From: Papaver somniferum
Lineage: Eukaryota; Streptophyta; Magnoliopsida; Ranunculales; Papaveraceae
Length of the DNA: 64,000 nucleotides
Assembly: GCF_003573695.1 (NCBI RefSeq)
Contig: NW_020621603.1
Coordinates: forward strand, 18,029,116 to 18,093,115
Direction of reading: 5' to 3'
Numbering within the stretch: position 1 is the stretch's first letter; each line of letters opens with the position of its first letter. A program made the translations under genes and the position numbers. The notes under the pieces were generated by a model. It ran no database searches. It saw only the letters and a list, made by a program, of their open reading frames with translations, and was not told where the DNA came from. Positions 57,813-64,000 of the stretch are shown here, one piece after another.

Positions 57813-58621
57813 CAGTACTATTTAAGGTGCGGAGAGATGGGTCGAAGATCATGACACAGTGGGAGACCAGAGTGTTGAGAATGAAGGACCTAAAACCTCT
57901 TATATTAAATAACGTCATGTAATTTCTAATATCCAATATTGTAGTATCTAGCAGACCTTATATATCCATCTACTAATTATGCATGTTTGTGAAGTTGTCA
58001 GTCCCGTTTGAATCAACAATGCCTGCAGGTTGATTTTTGTGAAAGTATATATCCTATTAATTATGCACATCATACTGCAAATTTGATTCATAGAGTTACC
58101 TTTATCTACTTGCCAAATGCACCAAAGTTTACAATATGTTTTTGTTAGATTTCCAAGTTCTGCCACTTCCACCTTCTCTGGAACCCTTGGATTCACCCAT
58201 AAGCCCGATTTAATGTCATATATGCATGAGAGCGCCACAGTTTATGTTCCTCAGCTGGAAATGTTTCCAAATATTATATCTGATCTAAAATAGAGAATAT
58301 TTCCACCCAAAGAGTGCAAGTGTCCTGTGAAGTGATGGATTGTGCCCATCACTTCTCGTCAACTGACCACTTTCTAAAATAGTTCAGTCATGACACTCAC
58401 ACGTACGTACTCCAGTTACCTTCTTATAATTCTGAAAGTCAACTTTTCTATTTTGTTGAAGATATTCACTCCCGAAATCTCTCCATTATGCAAATACCAT
58501 AACCCGAAACCTAAATCCGAGATATTAAACGAAATATCATCCTAGAAAGCCCTAAAAGAAAAAGAAAAAGTTCTCTCTCAATCTTCAAGAAAGATATCGG
58601 AAGTAGTAAGGGGAAGTAATC
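57813..58621 (+). other. 3' flank of the membrane gene and 5' flank of the F-box pseudogene
   Basis: Collinear with unit A but without the two DNA elements. Contains the unoccupied sites AGAGTTACCTTTATC (near 58100) and GAAGATATTCACTCCC (near 58462). The minus-strand open stretch 58238-57948 is not convincing. Confidence 0.7.
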
Positions 58622-59243
58622 ATGTCAAGCATTCCTGAGGAGCTATACCTTGACATCCTATTATGGGTACCAGTGAAATCTCTATTATGCTGTAAGTGTT
58701 TCCAAATCTTGGAATTCCATAATTTCCGACCCTGGTTTCATTAAAACCCACCTTAAACTTGCTATCATGAAGAAAAATTATAAACTCATGCTTACTGGAA
58801 CAAAGCGTAGAAACAGTCCCACGATTATTTGCTCTGTGGGTTATGATAAGTTGTCATCGGCATTGCCAAGGAATGACATGGTTGTTAGGAATGTTGTTGA
58901 GTATGATTACCCGTTCAGGTCATTAGGTCAGGATATTGTATTGTTGGCTTGTTGCGATGGTCTGGTTTGTATGTGGGTTTCAGATCAGGTTACTAAGGGT
59001 TTGCTTTGTGTTTGGAATCCATGTACCAAAGAGTACAAGGTTCTACCCGATTCACCAAACGAAGAAATAGAAGAAAACACACATGCTTATGCTTTTAATT
59101 ACGATTCCACGACCGATGATTATAAATTATTTAAAATTATAGAGCTACGTACTTCTTCTTTAGTTGATGTGTATACACTGGGATCAAATTCTTGGAGAAG
59201 TATTGAAGACATTCCTTGTTATTTTCATTTTCTTAGTTCTTAA
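58622..59243 (+). pseudogene. F-box pseudogene (unit B paralogue of 47899)
   Basis: Starts ATG with SSIPEELYLDILLWVPVKSLL as in the intact copy. A 2-base deletion near 58695 (TGTAAGTGTTTCC against TGTAAGTGCGTTTG) then shifts the frame and stops it. From 58767 the frame is open again for 158 residues with the F-box-associated motifs (CVWNPCTKEYKVLP, VDVYTLGSNSWRSIED). At about 59230 a deletion equivalent to 48511-49147 of unit A (~0.64 kb) joins coding sequence to the middle of the old 3'-UTR intron, removing the last ~190 residues. The 3'-UTR exon persists from 59353. The 158-residue open part lacks the F-box, so an SCF role is excluded unless another start is used. Confidence 0.88.
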
Positions 59244-60439
59244 ACCTAGCTTGCACTGTGGGTTTTAATCTTTTATTAGAGTATATACAAGCAGATTGCA
59301 TTAATCTTCATTTTTTTGATTACTGACTTGGATCTTTTTGCTCTCGTGGCAGGAAGGAAGAAATCGGTGCTGAAAGAGTTTTTGGGCTGAAGTTAAGAGC
59401 ATTTGAATATTTTTCTTTTCACAAGTTCTCTGTTTTTGCTGAGTTTGTTTTTTTGTAAGTGGTACAATCTTGAATTGTTTGAATTAAGATTTTCAAAGTT
59501 TTTTCTTGATCTTTTGTTGAATTTGAGTATTCTCTTGAATAACTATATTACTGGTTTCCATTTGTGAATCTTGATTTATGTTGCCTAAGTCATCATTTAT
59601 TGAATTTCCCTGTTACTTATTAGAACCGAGAATGTTGTCACTAGTTTGCCTAGAGACTGCTAGCTTGTAAGAGACCTTGTTTCTGATGACTTGGTTGTTG
59701 GCTACTTGGCATCATTGACAAAGCAATGTAGAAACCATCATGTCACAGAGGGTTCATTCTTGATAGGTTCCCTAGAACAGTATTCAAATTTTCGCTTACT
59801 TGAGCAGTTACAAATCGAAATTGATGTGTCCATACATAACGTGACTTTCTGAAATCGATAGATTTCCAGAAATAAAGAACCTAGTAAACACTGATAAAAC
59901 AGTAATGGAACATTTCAGCAGCATTTATTCTCGTCATAAATAAGTTGAATTTCTGTGATAACATCATTTGCAATACACATCTATTTCACCCATTTTCTTG
60001 TAAACAGATATGAAAAGTACACAAGTAAACATATGTTAGAAAGCGCACCGATGATCAAATGTATGTGCAGTTGATTCGTCAGTCGCTGTAGGTTAAGGTT
60101 TCCAATTACAAACGTTACCTAATTCAGAAAGAGGAAAAAAATATTATTGGAAAAATAAATCAAATAGTACTGAGCAGTAATTTAATAATACCCTATCTGT
60201 AGAACCAGAGTTATACAGTATTCCAGAAAGTACTCAGAATATCCAATCAGGCCAAGAAATCTTCGTTGCTCATGAACAAGCCGGGCTGACATGAGAATGA
60301 ATCCTTTGATCACTAGAACAGTCTAATGCCATCATTAGCATGACAAGCAGAATCGTCATTCATCTGTTCTTTTTCTTTAATTTAGGAGCAACTTTTCTTC
60401 ATTTTGTGCCTAATTTTAATCCCTAAAGACCAGAAAACG
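59244..60439 (+). other. Remnant 3'-UTR intron and exon, then duplicated intergenic sequence
   Basis: The intron acceptor at 59352 and the exon GGAAGAAATCGGTGCTGAAA are conserved with unit A. The rest parallels 49400-49970 with indels. No gene. Confidence 0.6.
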
Positions 60440-60900
60440 TCAGCCTTGAGCAATAAAAACAAGCCTTCCAGGAATAGAATGACCCATCCGTATGGACAGG
60501 CCTCCAGGTGTAAAACAGCTAACAGTGTCATTACCACGGCAAGCAGAATTGTCACTCTTGCAAATCACATCCTCTGATCTAGGGATCTCCTCACTAAAGT
60601 AAGTTTTATTTGTTCTATCTTTCATGCATTCTTTCTTATGAATGCAAACTCTTGTCTTTTTCATCTTTTACCTCGCTCATTCCAATTCAGAGTACCACTA
60701 GCCTCTCTTTTTCTTATATGGAGTTAGTGATTGAAAACCTATTAGCAGCAAACGGTAGGTGAAATAATCAAGTTCAAGTCCAATACTTCATTCTGAAAAG
60801 AAGTGATGACTGGATCAGCAGTTGGTAGTGGTATTCCAGCAATACTTTCATCTAGATCACCTTCTGCTTTGCTTCTCTGTCTGACCAAGTTTGGTTGCGA
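60440..60900 (-). other. Unit B counterpart of the hydrophobic open stretches at 49974-50524
   Basis: ILLAVVMTLLAVLH and WVILFLEGLFLLLKA are recognisable on the minus strand, but the frame runs from no good start and ends soon after. Stops occur upstream. Most likely non-functional. Confidence 0.25.
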
Positions 60901-61633
60901 GTTTAATTTGCTACACTAAACTCATGCTCTGATGCCAGTTGTCTGCATTCAAGACCATCAGAAAAACTGGATACAGTTGCTAGTACACCAATTAGACCCT
61001 CCTCACCTAGTCAGGGATAAAGGGGTGGAACAGAACCATTCATGAGTGCAAGTTCTGCCTCCACGGTCCAACCATCTCTCTTATTCTCCTGGTTCAAATG
61101 GTTGTGCCACCTGAAACTGCACATATTATTTTCCTTGACTATCTGACAGTACGCATGCAATGAATGACCGCTTACTTGAATACAACCTACTGGCGCTATA
61201 TGAACAGCTCATCATGGCTACCTTTCTCGGCATTGCTTTCCTGTGCGACCTGGAAACTCTTTTGCTATAACGGCGAGGGTCCATAGACCAACTCCATGAA
61301 TTTATCATCTTCCTGAAAGAAACATGAGAAAGCAAGATATAAAGTTAATTGGAAACTCCCTGACAACTGTTAGAACCAAATGACGGACTTGGTGTCAAAC
61401 CTCTAGGGTCCATTGTCCCTTAACCAGGTCTGGATGAAGAACCTTTCGCCATCAATGCAGACATTGCTCTTCTCTTCTACTAGGTAAACTAGCAGCTGCA
61501 CAGATAGATGATCAATATAACAAACCCATACATAAACAATTCAGCATAATAACTGCCAAATTGGAACTAATCCATTAGGGCAATCAAATCAAATTGTCTA
61601 TAAATGGTAGAGTTCAGCATAATACATGTCTAC

Positions 61634-61638
61634 ATGTA
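61634..61638. repeat. Left 5-bp target-site duplication (ATGTA)
   Basis: Repeated at 61917-61921. Unit A shows the unoccupied site CTACATGTATTTACATC at about 51144. Confidence 0.85.
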
Positions 61639-61916
61639 CGTGAAAGGACAAATAGTCCCACATCCCGGTTTTGAGTTGGATGCCCGCAGTCTTTAACATG
61701 ATATCAGAGCCAGGTCCCATACTCGGGGTGTAGGCCGAATTAGTAGCCGTCGTGACCCAAGTGGGCACATGTACACCCGTGACTGAATGACCAGTCCATG
61801 TTAAAGTCTGCGGGCATCCAACTCAAAACCAATTGGCAATGAGTGGAGAGGCCCTAAGAGATTATAAACCGCAGGATCTTAGATGCCCAGACAATGTGGG
61901 ACTAATAATCTCAACA
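61639..61916. mobile_element. 278-bp miniature element with 5-bp duplication, private to unit B
   Basis: Contains a perfect 34-base inverted repeat (61667-61700 and 61797-61830, arm starts GGTTTTGAGTTGGATGCCCG), an outer pair TAGTCCCACAT / ATGTGGGACTA, and TGATATCAGAGCCAGGTC at about 61700-61717. That last sequence looks like an iMet primer-binding site with one change. The 5-base duplication and the primer-site-like sequence suggest a miniature LTR-type element (TRIM-like) or a fragment mobilised by LTR machinery. It is too short to code. Confidence 0.72.
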
Positions 61917-62207
61917 ATGTATTTACATCTCCGACTAAAATGTTTCGGATGAAAACACTGGAAAAAAGAAGAAAAAAAACCCCACCTATTCGCTTCCAAA
62001 TATTTCCCTTGAAAGATTCAACAGCTTTCCTCAGCTTCTCATCCTGTAGCGATAATTCTAGAAGTTAGTACATTACTTATTGCAACGATGCCAACTGTGC
62101 AATATGAGTAGAAAGGCAGATGCATTAAACTGACAATTAGGAAACAACAATGATTTCAAGCATAGCAATGCTGCATAAATAGCAAAAGACTTAAGGAATC
62201 CCCATAA

Positions 62208-62798
62208 ATGTAGCAGTCTTACGGTCAGGTTGGCTTCTTTTACTTGTGTTATTAGATTAGCACTTTGGTTGTGCTTTTCCCAGATTTTATCAAACATATG
62301 AAATCATTTGGTGCTGAATTAAGCTGACTGTTAAAGAAATTTGTGCTATGATATTGTATTAATGCTGATTTATGGGGATTTCTTAAGTCTTCTGGTTTAG
62401 TTTGAAGCTGAAAACGCATATAGAGATTAGTGATTAGGTTAGTGGGGAAACGAATTTTGTATGAAAACGCATATAGAGATTAGTGATTAGATTAGAGATT
62501 AGTGATTAGGTTAGTTTGAAGCTGAAAACGCAAATAGCAATCCCATCATACAAAATTCGTTTCCCCACTAACTCACTAATTTCTATATGCGTTTTCAGTT
62601 TCAAACTAAACCAGAAGACTTAAGGAATCCCCATAAATCAGCATTAATACAATATCATAGCACAAATTTCTTTAACAGTCAGCTTAATTCAGCACCAAAT
62701 GATTTCATATGTTTGATAAAATCTGGGAAAAGCACAAACAAAGTGCTAATCTAATAACACAAGTAAAAGAAGCCAACCTGACCGTAAGACTGCTACAT
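62208..62798. repeat. Long inverted repeat made of MYB3R exon/intron sequence
   Basis: Arms 62208-62463 and 62547-62798 (about 255 bases each) are inverted copies with very few mismatches, separated by 83 bases. The right arm is in the ancestral orientation: it aligns with 51940-52160 of unit A, which spans intron 1 and the end of exon 1. The left arm is the added inverted copy and takes the place of the R1 exon region. The spacer holds further copies of GCATATAGAGATTAGTGATTAG. If transcribed it would fold into one long stem. Confidence 0.9.
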
Positions 62799-63125
62799 TT
62801 AAGATCTTTTTCCTCCTCTTTAGAAACAGAAAGAACTGGAATCTGGAGTTTCTTGCTTGTTCTCTAACCAACGCAATTCGAAATACATCGTCATCTCAGC
62901 AAGCATCTTTCATATCTACTACCTTCTACGTTTCATCTTTCAATACCCTAATTACCAATTATCAATCAAGAAAAACCCTGAAAAGATCAATCAAAATTTT
63001 ACAACAACAAAAATTCCCAATTTTGAAAAGCATATTCGATGGTTAATTGAAAAAGGAAAGTGAACTAAAGTAATTACCCGAAGAATTAATGGCGGGAAAT
63101 GAAGAGGAAAGTTGAGGAAATTCGA

Positions 63126-63806
63126 TGGTGGAAGAGTGTCTTCTTAGGGGCACCCAGTTTTATCCTTGACAATATGAAAAGAGTCCATCAACAACTAGAG
63201 TGTCTTTTGAACGTTTAACTTTTACTCCTGAAGGCACAATTGGAGTATTTATTTAGAGCACCTTTTTTTTTCTTTTTTTCCCCTGAAGGCACAATTAGGG
63301 GATATTCACGGTTATATGGAGTCGGATCTGGCTAAGAGAGTATTTTTTTTCAAGATGAAATGTCAATTCTGTTCTCTACGATTAAAAAAAAAACTGAAAA
63401 CACCTAAATAATTTCAAGTTGGTATCCCCATTCCAAAGAAACCCGAGCAGAGGTTAATTGATCAATCCTGTTAAAGGGGAGGGTGGTTCCATTGGAGGGG
63501 CGACAAGGGTGATAGTAATATCCCTATTATTGGTTAGGGGGTGTCCTATAGGGGTTGTTAATTGACTAGATTACCCTTTTCACCTCAAATGGACTAATTT
63601 ACCCTTGTTTTTGTGGTTGAAAAGACTGAATTGTCCTTCCCATTATTAACCCAATTGAAACTGAAAATCAAAACAGTTTTTTTCAACCATCCTTCATCTT
63701 CTCTTCTCCTCCTCTCTACCACCATTAAAACTGATTTTTCATCGTCCTCTTCGATTAATCGGCGAGTTGAAAAATTGATAATCGTTGATTTGAAACTATA
63801 TTAGAG
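63126..63806. other. Unassigned flank with a short direct repeat
   Basis: CCTGAAGGCACAATT occurs twice (about 63230 and 63284). The stretch 63510-63640 has the short T/C-rich and GGGTGTCC-type sequence often seen at element or gene 5' ends. No coding signal before 63807. Confidence 0.35.
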
Positions 63807-63953
63807 ATGCCGAAGAAGAAGGTTGACGAAGATTGTAGCCGTTCTAATGAACCAAATCCTCCATTAGGTCAAGAACATCAATTTGAAACTCCTCAACCGT
63901 CAAAATCAAGCACAATGACTTATTTGAGGTATGTTACGAAGAAACCCAGTTAG
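63807..63953 (+). CDS. Possible first exon of a gene continuing past the window
   Basis: ATG opens a 48-codon frame starting MPKKKVDEDCSRSNEP, with a basic cluster that could serve as a nuclear signal and a Pro/Ser/Gln-rich remainder. TATTTGAG/GTATGT at 63928/63929 is a good plant donor site. I favour an exon ending there over the stop at 63951. The upstream 150 bases are pyrimidine-rich like a plant 5' UTR. Family not recognised. It may equally be a chance frame or part of a transposon. Confidence 0.35.
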   Translation: MPKKKVDEDCSRSNEPNPPLGQEHQFETPQPSKSSTMTYLRYVTKKPS

Positions 63954-64000
63954 GGTTTAGTCTATTGTTTGATTTAAGTTAGTTTTGTATGAAAAATTAG

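Larger units (their letters stand above)
61035..62880 (-). pseudogene. MYB3R-type pseudogene, unit B copy
   Basis: Minus-strand exons: a degenerate first exon (about 62880-62770, DDVFRIALVREQ). The R1 start exon (RAKGGWT in unit A) is missing. 62043-61986 encodes DEKLRKAVESFKGNIWKRI. 61495-61401 encodes AASLPSRREEQCLH-stop-W, then RKVLHPDLVKGQWTLE with correct borders. 61312-61222 encodes EDDKFMELVYGP, then after a frameshift IAKEFPGRTGKQCRER. 61110 leftward encodes WHNHLNQENKRDGWTVEAELALMN, the start of R3, which unit A lacks. The stop (Arg to TGA at CLHRW) and the frameshift differ from those in unit A. The lost first MYB exon coincides with an inverted duplication (62208-62798). Confidence 0.82.
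56215..63125. repeat. Segmental duplication unit B
   Basis: Collinear with 43070-52500. It has an intact membrane-protein gene, a broken F-box gene and a broken MYB3R gene. It lacks the two DNA elements of unit A and has its own insertion (61639-61916) and inverted duplication (62208-62798). Confidence 0.9.

Noticed and set aside
61126..61335. 69-residue minus-strand frame over MYB exon 5 of unit B
   Set aside because: It reads the R2 exon out of phase; the splice-phased MYB reading explains the sequence better.
1..64000. Bacterial or phage-type defence or biosynthetic system
   Set aside because: Everything interpretable is plant nuclear: introns, LTR elements, LINE, F-box and MYB3R. There are no operon-like gene runs.

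Overview
This window is nuclear DNA of a flowering plant. The evidence is plant-type Ty1/copia and Ty3/gypsy LTR retrotransposons, a plant L1-type LINE with a C-terminal RNase H, Mutator-like terminal-inverted-repeat elements, an F-box/F-box-associated gene, an R1R2R3-MYB (MYB3R) gene remnant with phased introns, and a plant-specific multi-pass membrane protein family. The species cannot be fixed by eye. A eudicot such as a poppy relative (Ranunculales) is a guess only.

Layout. (1) 1-6038: 3' part of a pol-less SIRE/Maximus-like copia element on +, followed by an isolated copia-type LTR (6520-7165). (2) 7645-29410: one L1-type LINE on -, with a 17-bp target duplication. Its ORF1 is split by a pol-less gypsy element (12432-28490, duplication CTAAG), whose 3' LTR is split by a second copia element (13357-21290). 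This is a three-level nest. (3) 29428-30702: AT-rich spacer with a ~200-bp hairpin. (4) 30703-40789: a chromovirus-like gypsy deletion derivative on + (duplication GAATG), whose 5' LTR is split by another pol-less gypsy element on - (31277-37999). (5) 40790-64000: the gene-bearing part. It holds an intact gene for an RNase H-fold protein that has lost all its catalytic acids, then two paralogous copies (units A and B) of a three-gene block: membrane protein (+), F-box (+), MYB3R-like pseudogene (-).

Unit A (about 43.07-52.5 kb) keeps an intact F-box gene and a membrane-protein gene with a frameshifted tail. Unit B (about 56.2-63.1 kb) keeps a full membrane-protein gene and a broken F-box gene. 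The MYB3R copy is broken in both, by different mutations. Because the units are paralogous, each serves as the empty-site control for insertions in the other. A 1.1-kb Mutator-like element with a 9-bp duplication and a TIR element are private to A. A 278-bp element with a 5-bp duplication and a long inverted duplication of MYB sequence are private to B.

No element in the window carries an intact pol, so every LTR element here would need proteins from elsewhere to move. The items most worth follow-up are the catalytically dead RNase H-like gene, the 250-bp-arm inverted repeat made from MYB3R sequence, and the two gypsy families that lack pol but share an unrecognised ORF and conserved palindromic noncoding motifs.
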